A stretch of DNA of 64,000 nucleotides from Mucispirillum schaedleri ASF457 (GCF_000487995.2 NZ_CP097562.1:248001-312000), one strand, 5' to 3'. Shown: positions 1 to 9,715, counted from the stretch's first letter. Made by a program: numbers and translations. Notes: generated from the letters alone by a model not told the origin.

Positions 1-915
1 AAGAAATTTCTAGAATCATACAGAAGTCTTTTACAAACAAAAGAAGATTGTGATGTGCTTATAGAGCTTTATAAAGAAGATGAAACTTCTGTAGAAAAAG
101 ATATAATAGATATTTTTTATCAGTATAAAAAACAGACTACAGATTTTGAATTAAAACTTATTTTAAGTGACCAGCATGATATTAATAATGCTATTGTAAC
201 AATACATTCTGGAGCAGGAGGCACAGAATCAGATGACTGGGCTTCTATGCTTTTTAGAATGTATTCAAGATGGGCAGAAAAAAATAACTTTAAACTTGAA
301 ATATTAGACCAGCTTGACGGAGATGAAGCAGGGATAAAATCTATTACATTTAATATTATTGGTGAGTATGGTTTTGGTTATTTAAAAGGTGAAAGTGGTG
401 TTCACAGACTTGTCCGCATATCGCCATTTGATTCACAAAACAGACGCCATACTTCCTTTGCTTCTGTATTTGTTCTGCCTGAAATTGATGATGATTTAGA
501 AATAGAAATAAATGAATCAGATTTAAGGATAGATACATACAGAGCAGGCGGAGCAGGCGGACAGCATATTAATACAACAGATTCTGCTGTTAGGATAACA
601 CATATACCAACAGGTATTGTAGTATCATGCCAGAATGAAAGAAGCCAGCATAAAAATAAAGCTTCTGCTATGAAAATTTTAAAATCTAAGCTTTATGAAT
701 ATGAAATGGAAAAACGAAGCGAAGCTAAAGAAAAACTGGAAGACAGTAAAACAAACATTGGCTGGGGCAATCAAATACGCTCTTATGTTATGCATCCATA
801 TAAAATGGTTAAAGATTTACGCACAAGATATGAAACTGGAAATGTTGATAATGTTATGGACGGAGAATTAGAGCAGTTTATCAGACAGTATTTACTTTTT
901 GCTGCAGGAATATAA
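1..915 (+). CDS. prfB: Peptide chain release factor 2 (partial, 5' end outside window)
   Basis: RF2 reads UGA and UAA in the ribosomal A site and triggers peptidyl-tRNA hydrolysis. The frame is open from base 1, so the gene begins upstream; GTG at 55 is internal. Counting from that GTG, the stop-codon-reading tripeptide SPF is at residues 123-125, which is what distinguishes RF2 from RF1 (PxT). The catalytic GGQ is at 168-170, inside the usual [11 protein letters not shown] context. The C-terminus is intact. The region where many prfB genes carry a programmed +1 frameshift lies outside the window, so that cannot be judged. One base separates the stop from the alr ATG, so the two are probably co-transcribed. 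Confidence 0.97.
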   Translation, partial: KKFLESYRSLLQTKEDCDVLIELYKEDETSVEKDIIDIFYQYKKQTTDFELKLILSDQHDINNAIVTIHSGAGGTESDDWASMLFRMYSRWAEKNNFKLEILDQLDGDEAGIKSITFNIIGEYGFGYLKGESGVHRLVRISPFDSQNRRHTSFASVFVLPEIDDDLEIEINESDLRIDTYRAGGAGGQHINTTDSAVRITHIPTGIVVSCQNERSQHKNKASAMKILKSKLYEYEMEKRSEAKEKLEDSKTNIGWGNQIRSYVMHPYKMVKDLRTRYETGNVDNVMDGELEQFIRQYLLFAAGI

Positions 916-916
916 A

Positions 917-2050
917 ATGAAAATAAATAGTCTAGACAATATGGGTATTATACCTCGTCCAACTTATGCAGTTATTGATATGAAAAGGTTTGGCAGTAAT
1001 ATTGATATAGCTAGAAACCTTTCAAAATCAGATATTATTGCAGTAGTAAAAGCAGATGCTTATGGACACGGGGCAAAAGTTTTGGCAAAATATGCTTATG
1101 AAGAAAAAAATATTAGAAACTTTGCTGTTGCTACAATGATTGAAGGCATAGAGCTTAGAAAAGTATTATCTTCTAAAGATACAAAAATTGTAGTGCTTGG
1201 TTATGTCAGTGATTCTTTTGTTAAAGAAGCATTACAGGCATCACTTACTCTGCCAGTTTTTGATTACAGATATGCAGAAATAATCTCTAAAGCTGCCAAA
1301 GAGTTAGATATAGAAGCTCATGTTGCATTAGAAATAGATACTGGTATGAGCAGGCTTGGTTTTTCATACGAAATACAGCTTTTGGAGTTATTAAAACAAT
1401 ATAAAAATATTCATGTGGATTTTGCAATAAGCCACCTTGCAACTTCAGACTGTGATAACAGCTATGCACATATACAAACAGAAAGGTTTGATAAATTTTT
1501 AGAGATTAATAAAGGTTATACTTTTGCTACAAGTTTTTTAAATTCATCAGGCATAGCTAATTTTGAAAACAGGTGGACTTTTACCCGACCAGGATTATTT
1601 TTATATGGATATGAATCTACAAATGTGATAAAAGATTTACAGCCTGTTATGAGCTTATGGAGTGAGATAGCTCATGTAAAATTTCTTAAAAAAGGTGAAT
1701 CTGTTGGATATGGCAGAACATTTTTTGCACCTAAAGATATGATAATAGGAGTTATACCAATAGGTTATGCAGATGGTTACAGGCGTTCATTTTCAAATAA
1801 AGGGTATGTGCTGGCAGGAAATATTAAATGTCATGTAATAGGTAATGTTTGTATGGATATGACAATGATAGATGTTACAGAGCTTGGCAAAAACTGTATT
1901 GGTCAAAAAGTTCAGATAATGGGTGATGATATTACAGCTTCCACATTAAGCAGATGGGCAGATACTATTGAGTATGAAATATTATGCGGCATTTCAGACA
2001 GAGTGCCAAGAGTATATAAATATGAAGAAGGTTACTTTGAAATTTTTTGA
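917..2050 (+). CDS. alr: Alanine racemase
   Basis: PLP-dependent racemase making D-alanine for peptidoglycan; 377 aa is typical. The PLP lysine lies in VVKADAYGHG (Lys45), and the C-terminal half carries GYGRTF with the second catalytic tyrosine, then IPIGYADGYRR and CMDMTMIDVT. I chose ATG917 over the in-frame TTG at 899 because an AGGAA (906-910) sits 6 nt ahead of it and it directly follows the prfB stop; the TTG would add six residues lying over prfB. The 3' end overlaps the next gene. Confidence 0.96.
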   Translation: MKINSLDNMGIIPRPTYAVIDMKRFGSNIDIARNLSKSDIIAVVKADAYGHGAKVLAKYAYEEKNIRNFAVATMIEGIELRKVLSSKDTKIVVLGYVSDSFVKEALQASLTLPVFDYRYAEIISKAAKELDIEAHVALEIDTGMSRLGFSYEIQLLELLKQYKNIHVDFAISHLATSDCDNSYAHIQTERFDKFLEINKGYTFATSFLNSSGIANFENRWTFTRPGLFLYGYESTNVIKDLQPVMSLWSEIAHVKFLKKGESVGYGRTFFAPKDMIIGVIPIGYADGYRRSFSNKGYVLAGNIKCHVIGNVCMDMTMIDVTELGKNCIGQKVQIMGDDITASTLSRWADTIEYEILCGISDRVPRVYKYEEGYFEIF

Positions 2051-2807
2051 ATTTATAGGTAAAATGATATTGGATATTATTCATATGGCAGGTAAAATGT
2101 CCATTTTGCTTTATGAAATATCAAAATCTATTTTTAAACCACCATTCAGATTCAAACTTTTTGTTAAACAGATAGAATTTATAGGCTACAAGTCTATACC
2201 TATTATTATTTTAACGGGGCTTTTTACAGGCATGGTTTTTAGCCTGCAATCATTTAAAGGGCTTGATAATTTTGGTGCAGGAGAAATGACAAGCGGTTTG
2301 GTGGCTATGGCTATGATATGGGAACTTGCTCCTGTTTTAACTGGTATTATGGTTGCAGCACGAGCAGGCTCTGCTATGACTGCAGAACTTGGCACAATGA
2401 AAGTAACCGAGCAAATAGATGCTCTTGATGCTATGGCAGTAGACCCAATACATTATTTAGCAGTGCCTAGAATGCTTGCAGGCATGTTTTCTATGCCATT
2501 ATTAAATGCGATTTGTATAATATTTGGGATTATTGGCTCTTATTTTGTGTTAGTTGGTATGATGGGAACAGGCAGTAGTATTTTTTTTGAAAATATGGTT
2601 CTTTATACAACATTAAGCGACATTATAGATAGTTTAATTAAATCATTTGTATTTGGGCTGATTGTTGTTAATGTAAGCTGCTATAATGGTTTTAATACAA
2701 CAACTGGTGCAGAAGGTGTAGGTAAAGCTACAAATGTTTCCGTTGTGGAATCAAGCATTCTTGTATGTATGTTTGACTATATTTTAACATCGGTATTAAT
2801 ATTATGA
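2022..2807 (+). CDS. mlaE: MlaE-type ABC transporter permease
   Basis: Integral membrane permease of the Mla/MCE phospholipid transport system between inner and outer membrane. About 261 aa with several hydrophobic segments and the family core LAPVLTGIMVAARAGSAMTAELGTM, followed by EQIDALDAMAVDP, the conserved signature of MlaE/YrbE/TTG2B proteins (quoted here in two parts of one continuous stretch near residues 97-135). I chose ATG2022, which overlaps alr by 29 bp; a longer in-frame version from 1968 would lie entirely over alr. The ATPase gene follows with a 4-bp ATGA overlap, so the permease and ATPase are translationally coupled. Confidence 0.93.
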   Translation: MKKVTLKFFEFIGKMILDIIHMAGKMSILLYEISKSIFKPPFRFKLFVKQIEFIGYKSIPIIILTGLFTGMVFSLQSFKGLDNFGAGEMTSGLVAMAMIWELAPVLTGIMVAARAGSAMTAELGTMKVTEQIDALDAMAVDPIHYLAVPRMLAGMFSMPLLNAICIIFGIIGSYFVLVGMMGTGSSIFFENMVLYTTLSDIIDSLIKSFVFGLIVVNVSCYNGFNTTTGAEGVGKATNVSVVESSILVCMFDYILTSVLIL

Positions 2808-3550
2808 TTAAAGTTGAAAATTTATGTAAGTCGTTTGGCTCAACAAAAGTTCATAATGGTATAAATTTAGAAATAAAAAAAGGTGCTATTACTTACATAA
2901 TAGGTCCATCTGGAACTGGTAAAAGTGTGCTTTTAAAGCAGCTTATGGGGCTTATTAAACCAGACAGTGGAAAAATTTATGTTGATGGGTTTGATATTAC
3001 AACTGCTAATAAAAAACAGCTTTTAAAAGTGCGTTATAAGTTTGGTATGCTTTTTCAAAATGCTGCTCTTTTTGATTCTTTTACTATATTTGATAATGTA
3101 GCATTTCCATTAAGAGAGCATAGAAAGCTTTCAGATGATGAATTACAGGAAATAGTTACTGAAAAGTTAAAATTAGTAGGGCTTTCTGGTGTAAACCATA
3201 AATATCCCTCAGAACTTTCTGGCGGTATGCGTAAACGGGTAGGGCTTGCAAGAGCCATTGCACTCTCACCTGATATTATGATGTATGATGAACCTACAAC
3301 AGGACTAGACCCTATTATGACAGATATTGTTGATGACTTAATATATAACACTCAAAAAGAGTTAAATATTACATCTGTAGTAATATCTCATGATATACCA
3401 AGTGTTTTAAAAAATGCTGATTATATTGGTATGCTTTATAATGGCAAAATAATTCAATATGGAACACCAGAGTATTTTAAAACTACGGATAATCCTTATA
3501 TAAGACAGTTTTTTTCAGGTTCAAAAGATGGGCCAATAAAAGTTTATTAA
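2804..3550 (+). CDS. mlaF: MlaF-type ABC transporter ATPase
   Basis: Cytoplasmic ATPase that powers the MlaE permease. Visible motifs are Walker A GPSGTGKS (34-41), signature LSGGM (138-142) and Walker B DIMMYDE (157-163) followed by PTTGLDP. 248 aa is the normal single-domain length. The start overlaps the mlaE stop by 4 bp, and an MCE-domain gene follows after 29 bp, giving the standard permease-ATPase-MCE order. No mlaB or mlaC homologue is visible in the window. Confidence 0.94.
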   Translation: MIKVENLCKSFGSTKVHNGINLEIKKGAITYIIGPSGTGKSVLLKQLMGLIKPDSGKIYVDGFDITTANKKQLLKVRYKFGMLFQNAALFDSFTIFDNVAFPLREHRKLSDDELQEIVTEKLKLVGLSGVNHKYPSELSGGMRKRVGLARAIALSPDIMMYDEPTTGLDPIMTDIVDDLIYNTQKELNITSVVISHDIPSVLKNADYIGMLYNGKIIQYGTPEYFKTTDNPYIRQFFSGSKDGPIKVY

Positions 3551-3579
3551 TATTTTTATAAATAGGAAGAGATGTTTAA

Positions 3580-5307
3580 ATGAATGTAGAAACGAAAGTT
3601 GGTATTTTTGTTATAATCGGTTTTTTTATGGTAGCAGTAACTGCTGCAGTTTTTGGTAATCTTGAATTAAATTCAAAAGAGGGAAATACAGTATATTTCC
3701 GATTAAATGATGCAACAGGTATACGAAGCGGAACACCTATTATGTATAAAGGTTTAAAAGTAGGTGAAGTAAAAGATGTAATGATGAAAGATAATCAAAT
3801 ATTAACTCGTGTTAATATTTATCGTGAATTTGAAATACCTGATAATGTGCGTTTTAATGTTAAACAGTCTGGTTTTGTAGGGCAGAAGTTTGTTGAACTT
3901 GAAGCAGACCCTAATATGAAATCTCAGGCACCACTGCAGAATAATTATGAATATGACGGCAGGCAGTCTACTGCAAATTTAGATGCAGTAATGGCAAAAC
4001 TTAATGATGTGGCAGCTGAAATGACTGTGCTTTTGAAAACTTTTAATGAAGTTATTACTACAGATAAGTCTAAAGATGCTTTGCAGGATAGTATATCAAA
4101 CTTAAAAGATATAACAGATAGTATTAAAAATATAGTTTCATCTAATGAACAGAATATTCAGGATGTAATAATAAATGCTAAAAATATGACAGATATGATT
4201 GAGCAGCTTATTACAAAAAATGAAAAAAATCTAAATACTTCTATAAATAATATTGCAGAAATAAGCCAAACATTAAAAAAGTTTACTGAATCAGTTGATG
4301 AGCTGCTTGCAAATAACCACGATAATATAGACAGCAGCTTAAAAAACTTAAAAGAAATAACTGATAAAGTTAATTCTACAATGGATGATATAGAAAAAAT
4401 TACTAATGATATAAATGAAGGCAACGGCACCTTAGGTATGCTTATTAATGATAATAAAACAAAAAATGATATTAAAAAAGTAGTAAGCGGTGTTTCGTCA
4501 TTTTTTGGAGATGAAACAGAAGATGATAAAGATAGAATGAGCCTTTATACAACAATAGGGGTGGATTATTTATTTGATGCAAAATCTGTTAATACAGCAA
4601 GAGGGTATGCTCAGGCTTCGTTTTATACAGACCCTAAAAACTTTTACTTAATAGGAGTATCAAATATACCAGTTATTAATCCAAACAGTCCAGAATATGA
4701 TATTTATGGCAATAAAATAAAAAATTCTGAATTAGCATTTTCACTGCAATACAGCCATATTTTTTATAATATATTTGGCTTAAGATTTGGTATATTTGAT
4801 AATACCTTAGGTTTAGCAGCAGATATCTACCCTTTAAAAAATAAAGATTTAGCTATTTCTTTAGAAGCCTATGATTTTAATGCTTATTCTAACAGCTTAG
4901 ATGTATATACAAGAGCATTAATAAGGTGGCATTTTTATAAAGGTATATTCATTCAGGCTGGTGTAGAAGATGTTATAGGCTATACAAACAGAATGTATAT
5001 GGTTGGTGTAGGTATAAGATTTAAACCATCAGATTTAGGCAAACTTGCAAATAATATGGAAAAAGAAAATACTGTTAAAAAAACAGAGCAGCAACAATAT
5101 AAAAATGATATAGAGAATGAGCCTTTATATCAAGAATATAAAAATACTAAATCAAATCAAGCAAAAAAAAGTAAAACTGTAAAAGATAATAAAGAACCAG
5201 AAACAGTTAAACAACAAAATACAACCCAGAAAAATGAAAGTAATGATATAAAAAAACAAGATAAAATTAATGAAAGCAATGAATTTTTTGACAGTTTAGT
5301 ATATTAA
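3580..5307 (+). CDS. MCE-domain protein with long coiled coil and barrel-like C-terminus
   Basis: MlaD-like substrate-binding subunit, but 575 aa instead of about 150-320. Order of parts: one N-terminal membrane anchor (about 7-26); one MCE domain (about 37-112, with the typical TGIRSGTPIMYKGLKVGEV); a long polar helical region (about 133-300) built of repeating NLKxIT/NNxxNI-like units; a stretch rich in alternating hydrophobic and aromatic residues (about 321-487) that looks like beta-strands; and a Lys/Asn/Gln-rich tail (about 488-575). An AGGAAGAG lies 7 nt before the ATG. It is clearly the MCE partner of the preceding permease and ATPase. The suggestion that the C-terminal part forms or contacts an outer-membrane barrel is my inference from residue pattern only. 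Confidence 0.87.
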   Translation: MNVETKVGIFVIIGFFMVAVTAAVFGNLELNSKEGNTVYFRLNDATGIRSGTPIMYKGLKVGEVKDVMMKDNQILTRVNIYREFEIPDNVRFNVKQSGFVGQKFVELEADPNMKSQAPLQNNYEYDGRQSTANLDAVMAKLNDVAAEMTVLLKTFNEVITTDKSKDALQDSISNLKDITDSIKNIVSSNEQNIQDVIINAKNMTDMIEQLITKNEKNLNTSINNIAEISQTLKKFTESVDELLANNHDNIDSSLKNLKEITDKVNSTMDDIEKITNDINEGNGTLGMLINDNKTKNDIKKVVSGVSSFFGDETEDDKDRMSLYTTIGVDYLFDAKSVNTARGYAQASFYTDPKNFYLIGVSNIPVINPNSPEYDIYGNKIKNSELAFSLQYSHIFYNIFGLRFGIFDNTLGLAADIYPLKNKDLAISLEAYDFNAYSNSLDVYTRALIRWHFYKGIFIQAGVEDVIGYTNRMYMVGVGIRFKPSDLGKLANNMEKENTVKKTEQQQYKNDIENEPLYQEYKNTKSNQAKKSKTVKDNKEPETVKQQNTTQKNESNDIKKQDKINESNEFFDSLVY

Positions 5308-5323
5308 AATCAGGAGCAATATT

Positions 5324-6118
5324 ATGGATAAATTAAAATTAGCTATATCAACTTGTCCAAATGATACATTTATTTTTGGTGCATTAATTCGTAAAGATAT
5401 TGATTTTCCATTTGAAATAGAGTTAACAATGGAAGATATACATCTTTGTAATAATATGGCTTTAAAAGAAGAGCAGGATATAGTTAAAGTATCTTTTGGT
5501 GTTTTTCCATTGATTAAAGATAATTATAAAATATTAAAGTGTGGTGGTGCATTAGGATTTGGATGTGGACCATTAGTATTATCAAAAAAATATAAAACTA
5601 TGGAAGAACTAAAACATAAAAAAATAGCTGTTCCAGGAGAGAATACTACTGCATTTATGGTATTAAAAAGATTTTATCCAGAATGCACTGAAAATATTGA
5701 AGTAATGCGGTTTGATAAAATTATGCCTTCATTAAAAAATGAAGAAGTAGATGGTGGACTTGTTATTCATGAAGGCAGGTTTACTTTTAATCAGTATAAT
5801 CTTACAAAAGTAACTGATTTAGGTGTAGAGTGGGAAAGTAATTATAATCTTCCTATACCATTAGGTTTTATTGCAATACATAAAAAATATATTCATTTAG
5901 CAGATATGATAAATAATACTATAACCAAAAGCATAGAATATGCTTATAATAATAAGGAAAAAGCATTATCATTTTGTAAAAAATATGCTCAGGATATGGA
6001 TGATAATGTAATAGATTCTCATATTGCATTATATGTAAATGAGTATTCAAAAGATTTATCTCCAACTATTAAAGCAATATCTGTATTAGTAGATGCTGAT
6101 AAGAGTGTGTTTGTATAA
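5324..6118 (+). CDS. mqnD: 1,4-dihydroxy-6-naphthoate synthase, futalosine pathway
   Basis: MqnD converts cyclic dehypoxanthinyl futalosine to 1,4-dihydroxy-6-naphthoate on the alternative menaquinone route. 264 aa, with the N-terminal family hallmark CPNDTFIFGA (11-20) and VIHEGRFTF with the putative catalytic His149. The fold is that of periplasmic binding proteins, but no signal peptide is present. An AGGAG precedes the ATG. No other mqn gene is adjacent, although the deaminase at 25575 could be the MqnX step. A related solute-binding protein of unknown role is the alternative, but the two motifs make MqnD likely. Confidence 0.85.
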   Translation: MDKLKLAISTCPNDTFIFGALIRKDIDFPFEIELTMEDIHLCNNMALKEEQDIVKVSFGVFPLIKDNYKILKCGGALGFGCGPLVLSKKYKTMEELKHKKIAVPGENTTAFMVLKRFYPECTENIEVMRFDKIMPSLKNEEVDGGLVIHEGRFTFNQYNLTKVTDLGVEWESNYNLPIPLGFIAIHKKYIHLADMINNTITKSIEYAYNNKEKALSFCKKYAQDMDDNVIDSHIALYVNEYSKDLSPTIKAISVLVDADKSVFV

Positions 6119-6130
6119 TAAAGGTGTATA

Positions 6131-6994
6131 ATGGCTGATATATTAATAATAGCAAATCCCGCCAGTGGAAAATTTAAAATAATAAAGCCTTTACTGCATA
6201 CAATAATAGATATATTAAAAGAAAAAGCAGATAAAGTAGAGCTTGTTTTAACAGAATATAGAGGTCATGGAACATATTTAGCACAAAATAGCTTATCACA
6301 TGTAATTATAGCAGCAGGTGGTGATGGGCTTGTTAATGAGGTTGCAAGGGGTATTGTAAATACTGATAAGTTTTTTTATGTGCTGCCTTTTGGCACAAAG
6401 AATGTTTTTTGCAAAGAATATGGAATATCAGCAAATCCAGTAACTGCAGCAAAAAATTTAGATATAAACAATATAAAAAAAATACCAGTTGGTTATATTG
6501 ATAATAAAATCTTTCTGCTTATGGCAGGGTTTGGATTTGATGCTCATGTAGTTAGAAATGTAGAAAAAAAAGGTGTAAAATTTAAACTTTTTAAAACTTT
6601 TGCTCATATTATACAAGGATTTCCGGCTCTTTTTGCTGATAAATACAGCAGAATGTATGTATATATAAATGGTAAAAGATATGGTTTTTATCATGGAGTA
6701 TTTGCTATTTCTGCATTTTATGCAGGAACATATAAGCTTGGTAGAATACAGGAAAGAAAAATAAACTGTTTTTTAGTAGAAAAAAATGGCAGATTATCAC
6801 TTTTGAAAGCATTTGCACCTTTATTTTTTTGGTTTGGTTTCAATGGAATACATATAAATTCTGAAAATATAAAATTAAATGGTGTATCTTTTTGTCAGCT
6901 TGATGGAGAATATACAGAGCTTCAAAATAAATCTACTTATATAATGATAAAGGAAAATGCAATTAATTTTATTGCACCTTTAAAAAAGTTGTAA
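6131..6994 (+). CDS. Diacylglycerol/sphingosine kinase-like lipid kinase (YegS/BmrU type)
   Basis: Soluble or peripheral lipid kinase of the DAGK catalytic family. 287 aa with N-terminal IIANPASGK (6-14) and the nucleotide-binding GGDGLVNE (63-70), then the LPFGTKNVF segment equivalent to the usual PxGTxN. The downstream half fits the C-terminal beta-sandwich domain. The exact lipid substrate cannot be read from sequence. It follows mqnD by 12 bp and an AAGG-type site precedes the start, so it probably belongs to the same operon. A different phosphoacceptor than diacylglycerol is possible. Confidence 0.85.
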   Translation: MADILIIANPASGKFKIIKPLLHTIIDILKEKADKVELVLTEYRGHGTYLAQNSLSHVIIAAGGDGLVNEVARGIVNTDKFFYVLPFGTKNVFCKEYGISANPVTAAKNLDINNIKKIPVGYIDNKIFLLMAGFGFDAHVVRNVEKKGVKFKLFKTFAHIIQGFPALFADKYSRMYVYINGKRYGFYHGVFAISAFYAGTYKLGRIQERKINCFLVEKNGRLSLLKAFAPLFFWFGFNGIHINSENIKLNGVSFCQLDGEYTELQNKSTYIMIKENAINFIAPLKKL

Positions 6995-7012
6995 ATCATA
7001 TTATAAATACTA

Positions 7013-7041
7013 TTGAAATATTTAAAAATATATTATAGAGT
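7013..7041 (+). promoter_or_regulatory. Weak candidate promoter for cheW
   Basis: TTGAAA at 7013-7018 is followed after 17 nt by TAGAGT (7036-7041), a poor -10. The 76-bp gap between the lipid kinase and cheW is the first real break in the run of overlapping genes, so some promoter is expected here. The whole stretch is A/T, so chance matches are likely. Confidence 0.25.
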
Positions 7042-7070
7042 AAATTATTAATTATAAAAAAGAGGATTAT

Positions 7071-7523
7071 ATGGCAGAGTTAAGACAGTTCGTAGGTTTT
7101 ATGCTTGCACAAGAACACTATGGTATAGACATAATGGCTGTTGAAGAAATTATTCGTATGGTTGATATTACTCCTGTTCCACGAGCTCCAGCATTTGTTG
7201 AAGGCATTATTAATATGCGTGGCAGAGTTATTCCAATAGTTGATTTACGCAAAAAATTAAATGTTAGAGTTAGTGAAAATAATGAATCTACTCGTATTGT
7301 TGTTGTATGTATACAAAATAGACGCATAGGTTTAATTGTTGATAAAGTAGAAGAAGTTATTAGAATAGAAGTTGATGCTATTGATAAAGCACCGGGTACT
7401 TCTCCAACTATTGATAACTACATAAATGGTGTTGCAAGAACATCTAAATGTATGGTTATTATTCTTGATATTTTTAAAGTATTCTCTATTCAAGAACAAA
7501 TGGCTTTAGACAGTTTAGCATAA
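7071..7523 (+). CDS. cheW: Chemotaxis coupling protein CheW
   Basis: Cytoplasmic adaptor that couples chemoreceptors to the CheA kinase. 150 aa, the usual size of a single CheW domain, with the family segments VEEIIRMVDITPVPRAPAF, then EGIINMRGRVIPIVDLRKKL, and RIGLIVDKVEEV. AGAGGA lies 5 nt before the ATG. No other chemotaxis gene is in the window, so it is an isolated cheW, implying motility or chemotaxis genes elsewhere. Confidence 0.95.
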   Translation: MAELRQFVGFMLAQEHYGIDIMAVEEIIRMVDITPVPRAPAFVEGIINMRGRVIPIVDLRKKLNVRVSENNESTRIVVVCIQNRRIGLIVDKVEEVIRIEVDAIDKAPGTSPTIDNYINGVARTSKCMVIILDIFKVFSIQEQMALDSLA

Positions 7524-7530
7524 TATTTAT

Positions 7531-9651
7531 TTGGATAGTTATTTGAATAGTAAAGATAATAAGTTGCCTGATAATAAAAACAAACAGGCAGCTTTTTCTT
7601 TTATTTATAGTCCTGTTACTGATTTGCCTGGTATAGGTGATAAATCTAAGACTGGGTTTAATCGTCTTAAAATATATACAATAAAAGATGTAATATTTTC
7701 ATTTCCTTACAGATATGAAGTCCTTATTCCTGCAACACTTAATGAAAAAATAGTTCTTACAGGCACTTATGAATACAGTGGTATAGTTAGAACTCGTAAA
7801 GGTAAATCTATATATAAAGCTGTATTTAAAGCTCATAATGGTTATTTTTCATGTTTATGGGTAAATTTTAATGCAAATTATCCATCATCACTTCTTCAAG
7901 GTGGTTCATTATACTATATGTATGGAACTGTTACAAGATATGAGAATATACCTGCAATTTTTCACCCTGAAATAATTAATGAAGAAGATTTAGGAAAAGT
8001 TCGCTCAATATATACTATACCAGCTGGGTTTAGCATTACAATATATAGAAAATCTGTAAAAGCAGCATTGGATAAAGGTTTAAATAATATCAATGAAACT
8101 CTGCCTGAATATATTTTAGATAAATATGATTTTCCTAATATAAAAGATGCTGTTAAAACACTGCATTTTCCGGAAACAAAAGAAAATGTTGCAAGTATAA
8201 TGAATAGAAAACATCCAGCTTATGCAAGGTTTATATATGAAGAGCTTTTTTACTTACAGCTTGTAATGCAGCTTAAGCGTAAATCATATACAAAAGGTAT
8301 TGGAATAAAATTTAATATTGATAAAAATTATCTTGAAGAAATTAATCAAATTATGCCTTTTAAACTGACAAAAGGGCAAAAAAAAGTTCTGCTTGATATT
8401 TTTAATGATATGGTAAAAAATAAGCAGATGAATAGACTTATACAAGGTGATGTTGGAAGCGGTAAAACAATAATAGCATTTATATCTGCAGCAGTTGCTG
8501 TTTATAATGGTTATCAGGCAGTTATTCTTGCACCAACAGAAGTTCTTGCAGAGCAGCATTATGATAATGCAGAAAAATTTTTCAGCAGATTAAATATAAA
8601 TATATGTCTTTTAACCAGCTCTGTAACTAGAAAAAACAAAGAAATCATAAAAGAAAAACTATTAAAAGGTGAAATAGATATAATAATAGGAACTCATGCT
8701 TTAATAGAATATGATGTAGAATTTAAAAAGCTGGGGTTTATTATAGCTGATGAGCAGCACCGTTTTGGAGTTCATCAGCGTAAAATATTAATAGATAAAG
8801 GATATAATCCTGATATTTTATTAATGACTGCAACCCCTATACCTAGAACATTAGCGATGACACTGTATGGTGATTTAGATGTAAGTGTAATTGATGAGCT
8901 GCCGCCGGGAAGAATACCTTGTATTACAAAAGCATACAGAGCATCACAAATAAATAAGGCTTTTGATTTTGTGGAAGAAATACTTAATGATAAAAAGAAA
9001 GCATACTTTATATATCCATTAATTGATGAAAGCGATAAATTAGAATTAAAAGCTGCAACAAAAAGCTATGAAGAAGTAAAAAAATATTTTAGTGGAAAAA
9101 AAGTTGGTCTATTACATGGGAAAATGAAACCAGATGAAAAAAGGCAGCTTTTACACGATTTTAAATACAGTGATATAGATATACTTGTATCTACAACTGT
9201 TGTTGAAGTAGGGGTTGATGTGCCAGAAGCAACAGTTATATTAATAGAAAATGCAGAAAGATTTGGACTATCACAATTGCACCAGCTTCGTGGCAGAGTT
9301 GGTAGAAATGATATGCAGTCATACTGTCTTTTAATTGCATCTGATAAAATAAGCGAATATGGTGAAAAGCGTATAAAAGCAATGCTTGAATATAAAGATG
9401 GATTTAAACTTGCTGAAGCTGATTTAGAGCTTAGGGGGCAGGGTGATTTTTTTGGCACAAAACAGTCTGGTATGCCTGATTTACAGTTTGCAGATATTAT
9501 AAAAGATATACATCTGATACAGCAGGTAAAGACTGATGTTGCAGATATACTTGATGAAGATACAGATTTATCTATGAAAAAAAATAATATTCTTTATAAC
9601 AGGCTTAAAGAAATGTATAAAGATTCTACATCATATTTTGGAATAGGATAA
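7531..9651 (+). CDS. recG: ATP-dependent DNA helicase RecG
   Basis: Branch-migrating helicase that remodels stalled replication forks. N-terminal wedge/OB region starts with DLPGIGDKSKTGFNRL (about 31-46). Helicase motifs: GDVGSGKT (about 306-313), DEQHRFGVHQR (about 407), LMTATPIPRTLAMT, and GRVGRND in the C-terminal RecA-like lobe. 706 aa is near family length. The start is uncertain: the TTG at 7531 has no clear ribosome-binding site, and TTG at 7543 in the same frame is an alternative with GGAT 6 nt upstream. It follows cheW by 7 bp. Confidence 0.95.
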   Translation: MDSYLNSKDNKLPDNKNKQAAFSFIYSPVTDLPGIGDKSKTGFNRLKIYTIKDVIFSFPYRYEVLIPATLNEKIVLTGTYEYSGIVRTRKGKSIYKAVFKAHNGYFSCLWVNFNANYPSSLLQGGSLYYMYGTVTRYENIPAIFHPEIINEEDLGKVRSIYTIPAGFSITIYRKSVKAALDKGLNNINETLPEYILDKYDFPNIKDAVKTLHFPETKENVASIMNRKHPAYARFIYEELFYLQLVMQLKRKSYTKGIGIKFNIDKNYLEEINQIMPFKLTKGQKKVLLDIFNDMVKNKQMNRLIQGDVGSGKTIIAFISAAVAVYNGYQAVILAPTEVLAEQHYDNAEKFFSRLNINICLLTSSVTRKNKEIIKEKLLKGEIDIIIGTHALIEYDVEFKKLGFIIADEQHRFGVHQRKILIDKGYNPDILLMTATPIPRTLAMTLYGDLDVSVIDELPPGRIPCITKAYRASQINKAFDFVEEILNDKKKAYFIYPLIDESDKLELKAATKSYEEVKKYFSGKKVGLLHGKMKPDEKRQLLHDFKYSDIDILVSTTVVEVGVDVPEATVILIENAERFGLSQLHQLRGRVGRNDMQSYCLLIASDKISEYGEKRIKAMLEYKDGFKLAEADLELRGQGDFFGTKQSGMPDLQFADIIKDIHLIQQVKTDVADILDEDTDLSMKKNNILYNRLKEMYKDSTSYFGIG

Positions 9652-9664
9652 TTTATATAGAAAT

Positions 9665-9702
9665 AATAATAATTTTATATTATAATAAATAAAATTATTA
9701 TT
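9665..9702 (+). repeat. A/T-only 14-bp inverted repeat between recG and pyrK
   Basis: The 14-nt arm at 9665-9678 is exactly complementary to 9689-9702, with a 10-nt loop. It lies immediately upstream of the AAAGG (9703-9707) that serves as pyrK ribosome-binding site. It contains no G or C and no poly-T end, so it is a poor intrinsic terminator, but the pairing is perfect. Confidence 0.5.
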
Positions 9703-9715
9703 AAAGGTTTTAAAT

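Noticed and set aside
899-916. Longer alr start at TTG899
   Set aside because: It would add six residues inside prfB; ATG917 has a ribosome-binding site and follows the prfB stop directly.
7118-9458. Several 70-130-residue minus-strand frames across cheW and recG
   Set aside because: They are mirror frames of well-supported genes, with no family features and no ribosome-binding site.
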